Below, piece after piece: positions 24,049 through 36,240 of a stretch of 64,000 nt of DNA. The DNA comes from Lineus longissimus (lineage: Eukaryota; Nemertea; Pilidiophora; Heteronemertea; Lineidae), in the NCBI RefSeq assembly GCF_910592395.1, contig NC_088309.1, positions 10,668,501-10,732,500 on the forward strand. Reading direction: 5' to 3'. The notes under the pieces are model-generated. The model made no database searches. It worked only from the letters and a program-made list of their open reading frames with translations, and was not told the DNA's origin. Positions within the stretch are counted from its first letter, which is position 1; each line of letters begins with the position of its first letter. The position numbers and the translations under genes were made by a program.

Positions 24049-24672
24049 TGCCTTTATACTGGAATTTAAACATCCACCAACCAGAAGCCTTGACACATTT
24101 GATAACGACACTATTTATTTGAAATAACCAATGACATTGCAGGTTGGTGTATAACCTGCAATGTCATTGGTTAACTTAAGTTAAGCTGTAGAGATTAGGT
24201 GGTATGCCTTTATACTGGATTTTAAACATCCACCTACCAGAATCCTTGTCACATTTGATAACGGCACTATTTATTTGAAATAACCAATGACATTGCAGGT
24301 TGGTGTATAACCTGTAATGTCATTGGTTAACTTAAGTTAAGCTGTAGAGATTAGGTGGTATGCCTTTATACTGGATTTTACACATCCACCTACCAGAAGC
24401 CTTGTCACATTTGATAACGGCACTATTTATTTGAAATAACCAATGATATTGCAGGTTGGTGTATAACCTGCAATGTCATTGGTTAACTTAAGTTAAGCTG
24501 TAGAGATTAGGTGGTATGCCTTTATACTGGATTTTAAACATCCACCTACCAGAAGCCTTGTCACATTTGATAATGGCACTATTTATTTGAAATAACCAAT
24601 GACATTGCAGGTTGGTGTATAACCTGCAATGTCATTGGTTAACTTAAGTTAAGCTGCAGTGATTAGGTGGTA
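24049..24672 (+). repeat. Four-copy 156-bp satellite, each unit holding a 21-bp-arm hairpin
   Basis: The unit start TGCCTTTATACTGGA recurs at exact 156-bp spacing (24049, 24205, 24361, 24517). Each unit contains TAACCAATGACATTGCAGGTT, the loop GGTGTAT, then the exact inverse AACCTGCAATGTCATTGGTTA. The first hairpin is at 24125-24173 and the others follow every 156 bp. The third copy has one mismatch in its left arm. A short AAGAGATAG direct repeat follows. Confidence 0.95.
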
Positions 24673-25319
24673 AGGATACCATACAGAAGAGATAGGATAC
24701 CATAAAGAAGAGATAGCATGTTAGCTCATTAAAGGGTTGACCATATAGGCATCGCCATTTTGGCTTGAACTTGTAATTCCAAAGCATTAAGAATACCTTC
24801 AAGATGATGTGAATGCCCATTTAAAACACGGCAGGCAAACAAGAAGTATTTAACAAGAAATCTATTTTATTATAAACCTTCGAGAGAGGCATCATCGCTG
24901 TGAAAAATGAACAGCGAAGCCTTGAAAATGTTCGAATCTATGGCTTCAGTGATAAAAGGTTTAGAATTAACCTGGCTCTAACGTAAATGTCACAGGACTG
25001 AAAGAGTGATTTATCAAGGACGGAGCACTGTAATATCGCGGCTGAGTGGGTGGTCCATTTTGAAAGGAGGAATATCGCGCAGGAGATGCTGCTTTTGATT
25101 GCCGATATAATCATATCTTAGGTTATCGATTTTAAGATGATGGATAAGTGCTAACATGGTGCCAAGGTCATGATAGTATCGACTGGAAATTAACCCACTC
25201 TAACCTGCTGGGGACTTACTCTCCCGAAGTGACCTGCTTGATATTTATCAGTCACCTCTTGATGCTGCAACATGCAGTGTAATTTTAACTTACGACATGC
25301 ACGTTCAATGAAGAATGAT

Positions 25320-25372
25320 GACCCCAGGCCCAACTGTGACCCCTAGGCCCCACTGTGACCCCATGGCCCCAC
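25320..25372 (+). repeat. 18-19-bp tandem repeat, three copies
   Basis: GACCCCAGGCCCAACTGT, GACCCCTAGGCCCCACTGT and GACCCCATGGCCCCACAG lie in a row. Confidence 0.85.
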
Positions 25373-26475
25373 AGCTTTCTCCAAATCTGACTTGACCATG
25401 TCATAATAATGGGACTGCTTGGCAGTGCTATTGTCATGGTGCATCATAATGCAAGGAAGCCTGTGTCACCCTTCATGTTGACATGAGTGAAAAGTTCATT
25501 TCAAGGTGGGAACTTTGATGGTGCCAATAAATTCTTTTGATGGTGCAAATTTATAAAGATCCCAGTTCTGCTGTTCCTGGTTAAAAAATTGAATCTGCAG
25601 AATATATATATATCAAAAGAGGCTTTTGAGTGTTGGTATTGTGATGGTCATAGGGGAATCAAGGACAACAGTTCTTTGATGTTTTTTTTATTGCATTAAA
25701 CAGAGCAACATCACCACACCCAAATCATTCAATACGATGAAGCTGGCCATTAATCGCATTATATTCACAATGACATCAAATACAATTAGATCGTATCCTG
25801 AAAATATTTCCGATACAATACAAACGCAATCTCCATTATCAAGGCAATTTCAGTATTAGGCAAATGAAAAAATTGTTTCTCGTCCGAACCTAACCTCAAA
25901 CTCAGCTTATCGACAATTTTCACTTTCAATTTTTAAGGCTGGTCGACGTCAGTGTCAAATAATTTCAGGAAAAAATATGACCAAACCAAGGAGAGAGGTC
26001 CGCTTCCAACAAGGTATTCCTATATCATCTAAATCATGATTTATATCATGATTTATATCATAAGGAATCATAATCATGCTGCCAGCATGGGCTGTACATG
26101 TGTGGTCTGATATAAACTGCTATAAAATGGTGGAAGAAAGTGGAAAATAAAAGATATTTTCAGGGCGGTGGGTGGCCAAAATCAAGGCGGACAGGGAAGA
26201 GACTCAGGTTTATATCTTTAACTGGCCTTAGAAGAGGCCATTGAGGAAAATGATCAAAAGAATTGAGTCGTTAATTAAAGAGTGTGCAGTGGTACATCTC
26301 ACTAATAATCTTCCAAGGATAGGCTGTGTCTATATCATGTCGTAGTCAAATAGCCAATATTGCCAGAGGCTAACACTCCCGCAAGCTGCGTCTTCACATC
26401 AGACAATAGATGGCATGTCCTCAAACAGCGTCTCCCAGGCCTATGATGTTGGAATATGTGAAATCATAAGATATA

Positions 26476-26653
26476 CAGTAGAACCTCTCTATTAAGGACA
26501 CCCTGTGGACTGACAAGTGCTGTCCTTAAAAGAGAGGTGTCCTGATTAGAGAGGTCAAATTGAATGGAAACGCCCACTTTGGGACCAAAACTAGTGTCCT
26601 TAATAGAGAGGGTGTCTGTAATAGAGAGGTGTCCGCTAAGGGAGGTTCTACTG
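26476..26653 (-). mobile_element. 178-bp TA-flanked MITE, copy 2 (opposite orientation)
   Basis: It has the same length, ends (CAGTAGAACCTC...GAGGTTCTACTG), TA duplication (26474-26475 and 26654-26655) and internal words as the elements at 2923 and 32614, but is inverted relative to them. Confidence 0.88.
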
Positions 26654-26948
26654 TAATCTTATTGTTGATCTCAGCAATGTCCCTGTCCGTTGTTTGTTTA
26701 CCTCTTCTGGTAAGCTTACATCTAGTTAACTATCTGTATAAAGTCTGCCAAATAAATATGCATGTAACACATGAAACCCGTCACCACACATTATGGCTAT
26801 AAAGACTCTGAATTCACCAATCCAGGCGCTCAAAGACAGACTATAATAGATTTCACAGCAGGAAGAAAGTTGAACTCTCGACGGAGCTATCACGCTCAAA
26901 TCTAGATACCATGTAGCTGACCATACGTCCGTGACTAGCATATCAAAA

Positions 26949-27078
26949 ATGGCGGACAGGAAGCAATTTTCATCAGCTACGCCAAGAAGCAGTAACACCA
27001 TCAACATGGCCATACATCTTCCGGTAGTGGACACTACTCAAGTTATTATTAGCAGACATGGTCATTTTTCAGGAATCG
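26949..27078 (+). CDS. Speculative first exon ending at a donor-like site
   Basis: An ATG in AAAATGGCGGACAGG opens a frame of about 43 codons (MADRKQFSSATPRSSN...) that reaches a donor-like GGAATCGG|GTAAAC. Another open frame follows at 27162-27404. No family is recognised, codon evidence is thin and the opposite strand is open too. It could equally be a chance frame in the intron. Confidence 0.12.
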
Positions 27079-28601
27079 GGTAAACACATTACACAAGAGA
27101 TCGAAAATAATGCATTATGTAGTTCTCCATTGCATGCAGTGCGGATACTTCAAACTCCTTAATGATTGAAGTTTCCTTTCGACACTGTCATCAACTGCCT
27201 TTGACGTCATCTCACAAACATTTGGTTATTTCTGGAAGGTTGTCGGAAGTATTAAGGCTTTTCCGAGATGCTGAGGATGACGGTTTGACTGTACAACAAA
27301 TACACCATTCGCATTTTTTTAACGATTTACTCCCTGCAGTGCATTGTGGATATAATTTGCAGGAAGGGTTAAGGAATAATGCTTTAGTTTTAGGATTGGT
27401 ATGAAGTAATTAGTATATATCAACAATTTCAGTATCAACCTCATTTAGAAAAAAAAAAATTGCAACCAGCATGCCCTCTAGTCACCAGGAGAGGTTAAAA
27501 AGTGATCATTAATTCTGACAAACTTGCAACCTCTGCTTTGGACATGATGGATGTCATCAACCGAAGTAGGAGGATGACTTAAATAGCACTCCACAGAAGA
27601 AGTGCCTAGAAACACACCAATGAATTAATGTTCTTTCCCCAAGCACACAGTAAGCTGGTGCAAGCAAAATTTCAAACATTACACTTGTGTCGATTACAAT
27701 TCTCCCAATTTAAGCTATCTTTCAGCAAGAACACTTCTCTAAATCCCAAACAACAGGAACCACTTTCGGTGAAACCTGGCACCTGTTTCGATTACAAATC
27801 CTACCACTTGAACTGTGTAAACAAGACTTGAAGAAACTGCCCAGGGACCAAGTGAAAGACATCGATGATCTCGGATATGTAGTTCAACAAGTCCTCCGCC
27901 AAATATTAGTTCAGGTAATTGACAAGCCGCTGTCGATTTCAGGCTGATTAGACTAACAAGAAGCGCGGCGATTCGATCACCGCTGGGTGGGCGCGGCGAT
28001 GCTTCGAGTCAAATTGACGGGAAAGAAGAACAGGCCGTATTCCCACCAGGATATTACTTTAACCCTCTCTTGGTCATTATACAGTGATGCCAACGTTGAC
28101 TGATAAAGTTATTGCCAACCTCAATATGGCAACGCCTTGATAAAACCGATTGTCATTTCCAAGCTGGCTGCACCTATTTCAGGAATACAGCGGCGCCAAG
28201 ATAATGCCAAGTACAGATTTGATCCATTTTTGATAATGCCCAATGTCATATCCAATATAGTTGGTTGGCTGCACCTATTTCCACAAACTGGAGGCAATAT
28301 TTCAGGTGGCATTACCAACTAATTACCTCGAAGCGACAACAAGGATTTTCAGATGCTGAAAAGAAGTTGCCAATGATTCAGTTGCGCAGCAGACAATACC
28401 CTTGATTGCAGAATCTCTCCAGAAAACAATACATTCAGTGAAAATTGCAGAGAACATCCTTCTCTAGTTTGAAGTGTGCCCTCAAATCATGGTAACTCCG
28501 CGCTAGTAATACACAACCGTCTAAGTAATCCAATTAAATGCAAAAAACAGACTTATACCCCGAGGATATCAATTATCTTCAAGATACATTAGGAAACCAA
28601 C

Positions 28602-28714
28602 CTTGCGTCTTCACACCTAGCTCGGCTCTCCTTGACAAAGCGATCGGCATTCTTCGCATCGACTTGTTGACATTGCAACGACTGAGATAACGCTCGCAAT
28701 TCTTTCATCACAGC
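28602..28714 (-). CDS. Coiled-coil gene exon (38 codons, ends in a split codon)
   Basis: The exon is 113 bp, with acceptor TAATTACAG|GCTGTG and donor GACGCAAG|GTTGGT. It starts in phase 0 and ends with AG of a split codon, which fits the next exon's leading A. The peptide runs AVMKELRALSQSLQCQQ to ESRARCEDA and contains two Cys, few in this otherwise Cys-poor protein. A 1-kb TIR element (28768) was inserted 53 bp upstream of its acceptor. Confidence 0.85.
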
Positions 28715-28767
28715 CTGTAATTAGAAAAATTAAGAAAGAAATTAACAAACGACACTTTTTGAGAATA

Positions 28768-29770
28768 CAGTGGAACCCCGGTCGGCGACCACCTCAGTAA
28801 CGCGACCACCCCGCGAACACGACCAAAATTCTCCGGTCCCGAATGGTTTTCTCTCTAATTCCCATTAACTGGCCCTCGCTAACACGACCACCCCGGTACC
28901 CAGACCGCGACCACCAGCTTGGTCGGTCCCAAACTGCAAATTAACCCCGCTAACGCGACCATGAGGCCTAATTGCCGTAATCAACCATGACCGCATCGTA
29001 TCAATTGGCACCTTCTCGCAAATCCGTGTTGATAATTAGCACCTCGAACACATGGGAATCCATATGAAAATAAATGATGTGTAAGTGAGTTTGATCAAAT
29101 GTAAACGCAAATAAAATGAAGAATAAACTTTCTTTTCGACTCACGGTTTTTTGTTTCATCATTTAGTATTAAATGATGTCAAGAGGCATGCACACGTAGT
29201 TTTTAGGACAAATAAATTATGTTGATTAGTAAGAGTACCGATACTCAAGTAAAGAATGCTCACTACGTCGTAATGTTGATAAAATACGTTATTAAAAAGA
29301 TGATTTAATCAGTACCAGTTCAAATTGGCTGAAGTTAAAGCAGGAAGACATCAGGAAGAATTCTCAACATCTTCTCACATCACCTCTCTCAATGTTAGCG
29401 GGAATATTAGCTTGACATCAAGAAGGGCAGCTGCCGATGGTGTGAATTACATGCTTGTTCTAATTAGCATGCTCAAGTTTTAATGTAATGTTTGGTCTAA
29501 TTAGCTCTCGTCAGTTTATTCACTCATTTACATAAGTTGCAAATTAAACGCAAAACACTCAAGAAAATGATTTTTTATTCGTAATATACACACAAAATTA
29601 TCGAATCACCCGGTGGCGTAGTCATTCATGCATGTCAATGTACACACAGCAGGACGATGTTTTGGCGGGAAAACCTACTTATGATTCTTAAATTCACTAA
29701 CGCGACCACCCCGGTAACACGACCACTTCGGCTTAGTCCCTTGGGTGGTCGTGTTACCGGGGTTCCACTG
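28768..29770. mobile_element. 1003-bp non-autonomous pogo/Tigger-like element
   Basis: The ends CAGTGGAACCCCGGT and ACCGGGGTTCCACTG are inverted repeats, with TA on each side (28766-28767 and 29771-29772). The left 200 bp and right 80 bp repeat a (T)AACRCGACCACCCCG word several times. The interior is AT-rich with no transposase. This is the same class of ends as the 178-bp family but a different sequence. Confidence 0.82.
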
Positions 29771-31235
29771 TACCAATTTTTTTCTCCAAAATAACAGTTA
29801 ATGATGAAAATTGAAATAAACACATTCAGCATGTTCAGACTCGACCCCTATAATAAGAGAAGCAATGTGGGAGTAAAGTGTCCTGCTCAAGCACATACGT
29901 GTAGATTCAACAGTGGTGGTCCTTCAAAATCATGCGCCAAATGAGCAGGACAACGTTTTGGTCAATTTAGACAAATAACTCTGTTTATTTACTCATGTAC
30001 ACTTAATCAACTGATGACGAAGTTAAACCACGCAGAAAGTTCAAGCCTGTTATTCTACAGCTAGAGTTTCCGCAGGTTATCTGAGACATGATTTCAGTTT
30101 AACCATATCAATTAGCACTTTGTGTTGACGGATCACTTCAGGTGCATTGTGGGTGGATACCGTTGTGGCAAATTTGATTGTTTGCGATGTCGTCCCCAGG
30201 GGAAGAAATCGCTCAATGTGCGTCTTCTTCTGAGCTGCAGGGATTGTTAATTAAAATATCTGGAGCGTGTAACCTTCTTTTTCAGAAGTTGGAATTGTAT
30301 TTTTTTGTGCTTCACGTAAATAGACATTAACTTTGCTGGAGTGAAAGTATTATGCATGAAAATTTGCTGAAACTTGGCACTCTGTACAAATGCTTAAGGC
30401 ATATAGTCACACCCTTTTCCGAGTAATGCTCCCAAAGAAAACTCAAATATATTTCTGTGTGACAAGAAATCTTCAGACTGCTTTGAACTTCTTCAGGCAA
30501 AGCAGCAGTTACAACCTACAGCTAGATACAACATTTTCTCAATGTATTAAATGGAGTTAAATCTGAAATAATCGAATGTTAGCGCTCATGAATCTTTCCA
30601 TCTGATTATGATATGGACCAAGTGAGAGCTTGAGCAGGGAGCTTGTTGGTATTCTGGTCAATTGCGATAGGATCACTCATTATATCGTGGAAACCTTGAG
30701 ATTGCTTTGAGGTGGAAGAAAGAATATGCATGTGAAGCTCTGCGCAATCCATTCTGTCATATTCGCTCACCAGTACCCCTGCAGGGAAGGAATGACTAAA
30801 CCTCAGGGGGTCACCTCAATGACACACGCTAATTGACTACTGTAAGGAAGGCTATGAGAACGTGATCAGAATTTCTTCGTAGTTGCCAAAGCTACGAAAT
30901 ATACCCAGCATGCAAAGAAAGAAGTATTTTTGCGTGCTGTAACAAGTTATATTTTTCCCGGTGTTTATTTTCACAGATTTTGTGAATAACATCGACGGCA
31001 AAGTGAAACCTATGACTACGAATTTTTGGCGAGTTACAGTATTTTCTAGGATAAGCTGTCAGTGAGCACTCTCTGATTCTCTTCCTTTCATAAATTGTTT
31101 TATTTTAATTGCATTGTTTTTATTTTAGCACGCGTTCAGGGATCCTGAAAATCTTCAATATCGGAAAGTACTATAGTCATTGGAGTGTCGTGAAGGCAGG
31201 AATATAATTCCTCCGGAGATCTGGACGAACCCTGT

Positions 31236-31520
31236 CTAATCTATGATACTATTTTTGTCACAATTGCTTCTGTTCTGCGGTAAACAGAACAACTAATCTA
31301 TGATACTATTTTTGTCATGATTGCTTCTGTTCTACCGTTAACAGAACAACTAATCTATGATACTATTTTTGTCACGATTGCTTCAGTTCTGCGGTAAACA
31401 GAACAACTAATCTATGATACTATTTTTGTCATGATTGCTTCTGTTCTACGGTAAACAGAACAACTAATCTATGATACTATTTTTGTCACGATTGCTTCTG
31501 TTCTGCGGTAAACAGAACAA
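31236..31520 (+). repeat. 57-bp tandem array, five copies, with a small palindrome
   Basis: CTAATCTATGATACTATTTT recurs at 31236, 31293, 31350, 31407 and 31464, exactly every 57 bp. Each unit contains TTCTGTT...AACAGAA, a short hairpin. Confidence 0.95.
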
Positions 31521-31579
31521 CTAATCAAATTTTCTAAAAATATCATATTGTTCTCCTTATAGAGGGTAAATAGACTGAC

Positions 31580-31657
31580 CTTCTTCTCCTCCCTAGCTTC
31601 TTCAATTGAATCACCCAACACCTCGAGCTCGAGGAACTTCTCTTTCAGTTCTTGTTC
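31580..31657 (-). CDS. Coiled-coil gene exon (26 codons)
   Basis: The exon is 78 bp, phase 0 at both ends, with acceptor TGCTTGCAG|GAA and donor AAGAAG|GTCAGT. It encodes a purely helical Glu/Lys/Leu-rich segment beginning EQELKEKFLELEVL and ending EEAREEKK, marking the start of the long coiled coil. A 57-bp tandem array lies about 60 bp past its donor. Confidence 0.85.
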
Positions 31658-32613
31658 CTGCAAGCAGAAGTAGGAAAGATATGGCATTTTTGCGAGTATT
31701 GGTACACGAGATGTAAGAACTTATCCAAAGAAATGTTACACTATAGGAGCACATGATTGGGCATAGAATTGCTGGATTGCATGCTGAAAATGAGATTCTA
31801 GGAGGAAATTCCCAGGCACTTTACACTTCTAGTTTATTCTGCTTGTTCTTGCAAGCAGAAATACGGAAAAATATGGAATTTTTGCAGGTATTGGTACACA
31901 CGTAAGAAATGTTACACGCTACTCTACTGTAGGGGAGCATGACAGAGCAATTGCATTCGATTCCATTCTTTTCGTTGAATAAAACAAGCATCTGGATGAC
32001 AATTCTTGGATTCTTCAAAAGCTTATTCACAAAGTTGTAGGGGTTTTTCAGTTTTCTGAAAACCTCTGGGGGTGGATACATGCGTTTGGTCTAGAAGCTG
32101 CTGCAATGCAGCCAAATACCAAACAAAGAGCAGACTGATTTGTACTTTGGTGAGATAATACATGTACAAACAAACTGCTCCTCATCAAATATAAATTGAC
32201 TACTGTCAATGTTTGCGATAGGATCATCCTAAAATGTCCGCAGTAACAATACCTGTAACTCTGAATCTGATTTGGCAAGTTATCATTGTCTGTCAGGAAC
32301 TTGTACAAAAGTCGCAAATGCTAAATGTTGACAAATCTTGATGAATAGCTGAGGAAATCGGATGCGGGGATAAATCTGCTGTACAAAAGGAACGACAGGT
32401 AATACGAGGACGGTGTATTCAGTGCTTGCTCCTCGACAGAGAATTAGGCTAATACGAGACAACGAGATGGGACAGAGAATAATCCGTCGAAGTCATGGAG
32501 ATGACAAATGCAGCTTATGAACACAGAAATAGAGTAAATCCTAGATGAAGATTACGTCATGTTAACCCTCATTGACCTTTACAATGTCAAATGAACAAAA
32601 CTTAAATAAAATA

Positions 32614-32791
32614 CAGTGGAACCTCCCTTAGCAGACACCTCTTTATTAGGGACAACCTCTCTATTAAGGACACTAGTTTTGGTCCCAAATTGGTACTTTC
32701 CATTCAATTTGACCTCTCTAATCAGGACACCTCTCTATTAAGGACAGCATTTGTCAGTCCCGAGAGTGTCCTTAATAGAGAGGTTCTACTG
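32614..32791 (+). mobile_element. 178-bp TA-flanked MITE, copy 3
   Basis: CAGTGGAACCTCCCTTAG...GAGAGGTTCTACTG, with TA at 32612-32613 and 32792-32793. It has the same orientation as copy 1 and high identity, including GGACACTAGTTTTGGTCCC. Confidence 0.88.
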
Positions 32792-32897
32792 TATATTGCA
32801 AATAATTATCATATTCTGACCTTCTCCAGTGCTATATTGAGCTATGTGACTATATTACTTACTGATTGGATCTGTAAAAATTATCCATCAATTAATA

Positions 32898-32928
32898 TTC
32901 AAGATGGCTGCCATAGCTGCCATCTTGG
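32898..32928. promoter_or_regulatory. Inverted pair of YY1-like sites
   Basis: TCAAGATGGCTGCCATAGC followed by TGCCATCTTGGAT gives CAAGATGGC facing GCCATCTTG. YY1 recognises AAGATGGC; whether this site is bound is unknown. Confidence 0.3.
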
Positions 32929-35428
32929 ATAAGCAGGCATAGGTTTTTCTTGGAATGCAGAATTCTCTCGCTAACTGAACAACAAATTTTCAGGCGAACA
33001 ACCAAGAGTATTCTCGGGTATAATCGAAAAAATCTGAAGGCAGACATGGGGAATGGTGCCACACCTCATGCCCTTGAAAAATGCAACCATTTTTTCTATT
33101 AGCTGATTTTCATTGCTGTGATCGGTGTGAATAATACCAATTTGCGTGCACCTCATAGCTGCTGCTAATATGATCACACCTTCTCGACCATACCATAATA
33201 TCCCACAGTCATTAAGTGGCGATCACATCTCCTTAACCCTAATAGCTTGGCTGAGAGCAGGCGCTTTCGAACCAGGGGCGAGACTGCATGGCTGTGACAA
33301 ACAACACAAAAATTATGTTTTTGCAATGTGTGATGAAGCATGAGACCTGCCACTTGATAGCAGTATTGCTAAGTACCGGTACTACCAGCCAAATGCTGAC
33401 GTCTCCTTGTTTTTGCAATCTGTGAAAATTTCTGAAAAAATTAGGTTGTCACAATTGTTATTTTGGTGGATTACAAAATTTCTTCTACTTTTCCCAATGA
33501 AAAAAAAGTTTTTCGTGATTTTTATTGCTCCAAAATCGAGGTTATATACACACCATCAAAAATTTGGCCATTAACAGAACTCACTGAAGAAGAGTGGTAA
33601 ATTCAAGAGCGTGCCATATTTTCAAGAAAGCCTTGTTGTGCTAAACTCTTAAAAATATCACTCGGGCTTACATCTCTCTATGCACACTTTTACTAAAGAC
33701 GATAATGCACTTTAATGGTGTAATATGAATCACGCACATCCACTGAGCACCTGATACATCTTCACCTGAACTGTGGTGAAATTGGACCATTTTCACTCAA
33801 TGACAATCCATCGGCGATGAAGACCGCAGAGTACCTTGCAACAATAGCAGTTAAGGTTTCATTTGATCGGCGGTAGGGTGTTCTATAAATCACTAGGAGA
33901 AAACCCTGGAATCAGGTGCGTTTTCATCCATTATGCCCGCTAGCGAAAACGTAATACATCTTTCCGCTAGCCAAATGGGAAATTGAAATTTTACAATAAC
34001 AATCAAATACAGCTGAGTGCAATTGACATAGCAGCAATTTCTAAACGGCTGATTGTAAGCTGGTACATCTAGATTCTGGTGTGAATCCTTCTTATATTTT
34101 CAACTATGTAGATAAATTTCAACAGTGCCACTGTGCAGATGGGTACACAAGTACAATAAATCGCAAAGTTCAGCTTGCATAATGACTGCACCACAGCATT
34201 GTTTATTTCTATTTACTTGAGCCACAAGAAAACACAATGAACAGGAAAGGTGTACGCCTTTAAAATACACAACACTGATGCATATGTTCCTCACCTAGCA
34301 TCACTCATTTTGTTTGTATTTGCGTCATTTGACATTTAAATCCATACTTGCACTTATTTTAGTCGTTAAGACACAGCTGTGTACACAAGTGATAATGGAA
34401 AAGAATGTCACTTATGGGAAAACAAATGGTAAATCTTTCTCTTTCTGATAGTGCAACACCCCTAAAAGGCATGTAGTCAGCTGATATGACATGTTTTCTT
34501 TGGCACGAACAAGAATGACTGGACAGGAATACAAGTCAGTTCAGCTTCAATTCAGCTGTGATCTGGAGCAAGTATATGTGGCCACCTTGCTCCTAAGTTT
34601 TTCCTCGACTATCTTATTTCCTTTACAGATGACAAACCGGAAAGTCTTTTGACCATCACCAATCTGATGTGACTCCGACAGACCGCACAGCCTTGCCCAG
34701 GACGCAATTAATACTAATGGAAAACCAACCAGGGTTGTAAACCCGAGCTCACACCAGGAACAATGAGTGTACGATGTTCCCCTGACCTTCTCATTTTGAT
34801 GAAAGCCAACACGCATCGATTCTTTTTGACAGTCACTTCATAATCTGCATCTCTGGAAATCTCCAACCTAAGCATGACCATCATTCACTACATTACCTTA
34901 GCATGCAATCACCCAGATGTGATCAATACTGAAGGATTACAGCAGAGCCGAGACCAGATGCAGACATTAGAGGTGGCAAAGTGACTTACTTTCCATCCCT
35001 TTTCAATCATGGGTAGGATTGCCATAAACACTTATCTTTACGGTCCCTCAACCCCACAAAATCAACTATTGTTGTGTGATCCTGACTGAGTCTACTAGTA
35101 CGACCTCTCCAGATGAAAAGAACACCAACAAGGATTACACCCGAGCTGACCCCTGGGACAAATATGAGTGGGCTCAGAGCTAATATTTATAATATTTCTC
35201 ATTTCCATCAAAGGCAGAGGTAGATTTGTCAATATGCATCTCGTATAAGGAAACTAAGAGCATCGTGTTTGAAGTGCACTCTAGGTTTCCCTAGTAATGG
35301 TCACCTGTTGATTAACCTGCATGTCATGGCATAAGAGCACTGTACTTATTAAAGGAGGAGTGTTTCAAGATACTGCCGGGCTGGCCATAGTGCCTGTTAT
35401 AGAGTTCCTGTTGATTCACCAATACGTC

Positions 35429-35690
35429 AAAGGTTAAGGCTTCGAGTCTGATAAAGGTTAAGGTTTTGAGTCTGATAAAGGTTAAGGTTTTGAGTCTGAT
35501 AAAGGTTAAGGTTTCGAGTCCGATAAAGGTTAAGGTTTCAAGTCTGACAAAGGTTAAGGTTTTGTGTCTGATAAAGGTTAAGGTTTCGAGTCCGATAAAG
35601 GTTAAGGTTTTGAGTCTGATAAAGGTTAAAGTTTTGAGTCTGATAAAGGTTAAGATTTCGAGTCTGATAAAGGTTAAGGTTGCAGTTTAA
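35429..35690 (+). repeat. 24-bp minisatellite, about 11 copies (array 1 of an inverted pair)
   Basis: The unit ATAAAGGTTAAGGTTTTGAG plus TCTG repeats every 24 bp. The 74-codon open frame through it (SLIKVKV repeated) is a by-product. Confidence 0.95.
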
Positions 35691-35784
35691 TATCCACAGC
35701 AATTAGCCCTATATCTACACAGAAACCCTGTAACAAGCATTAGTGTCAGTGCCGCAGAATCTCAAGGCACCACAACCTTCAGCT

Positions 35785-36240
35785 TTACTATACTTCAAAC
35801 CACAACTTTTATCAGACTTCAAACCACAACCTTTATCAGACTTCAAACCACAACCTTTATCAGACTTTAAACCACAACCTTTACCTTTACCAGACTCTAG
35901 ACTGCAACCATTACCTTTACCAGACTCTAAACTGCAACCTTTACCTTTACCAGACTCTAAACTGCAACCTTTACCTTTACCGGACTCTAGACTGCAACCT
36001 TTACCTTTACCAGACTCTAGACTGCAACCTTTACCTTTACCAGACTCTAAACTGCAACCTTTATCTTTACCAGACTCTAAACTGCAACCTTTTCTTTATC
36101 AGACTCTAAACTGCAACCTTTACCTTTATCAGACTCTAAACAACAACCTTTACCTTTAACAGACTCTAAATCTTTACCTGCATCTAAATCAGACTCTAAA
36201 CTGCAACCTTTACCTCTAAGAGACTCTAAACAAAACAACC
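35785..36240 (-). repeat. 24/30-bp minisatellite (array 2 of an inverted pair)
   Basis: It begins with 24-bp units (CAGACTTCAAACCACAACCT plus TTAT) and passes to 30-bp units (CAGACTCTAAACTGCAACCT plus TTACCTTTAC). Read on the minus strand the 24-bp unit is ATAAAGGTTGTGGTTTGAAG plus TCTG, close to the unit of array 1. The 138-codon frame across it (LPLPDSKLQP repeats) is not taken as a gene. Confidence 0.93.

Larger units (their letters stand above)
16733..28601. other. Long intron, 11.9 kb
   Basis: Houses the 1.49-kb TIR element, a diverged duplication at 21.7-22.2 kb, the hairpin satellite at 24 kb and MITE copy 2. Poly(C) occurs at 18549-18561 and a CCG run at 23115-23134. Segments 16733-18290, 18340-19820, 22180-24040, 24710-25300, 25380-26470 and 27410-28600 show only short chance ORFs. 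Confidence 0.55.
28715..31579. other. Intron, 2.9 kb
   Basis: Contains the 1-kb TIR element and the 57-bp array. The stretch 29773-31235 holds nothing recognised. Confidence 0.6.

Noticed and set aside
26726-27034. 102-codon minus-strand frame starting with a hydrophobic run (signal-peptide-like)
   Set aside because: No splice context or family match, and the plus strand is open over the same bases.
35743-36159. 138-codon frame with LPLPDSKLQP repeats
   Set aside because: It arises from the 24/30-bp minisatellite; there are no splice sites or non-repeat coding flanks.
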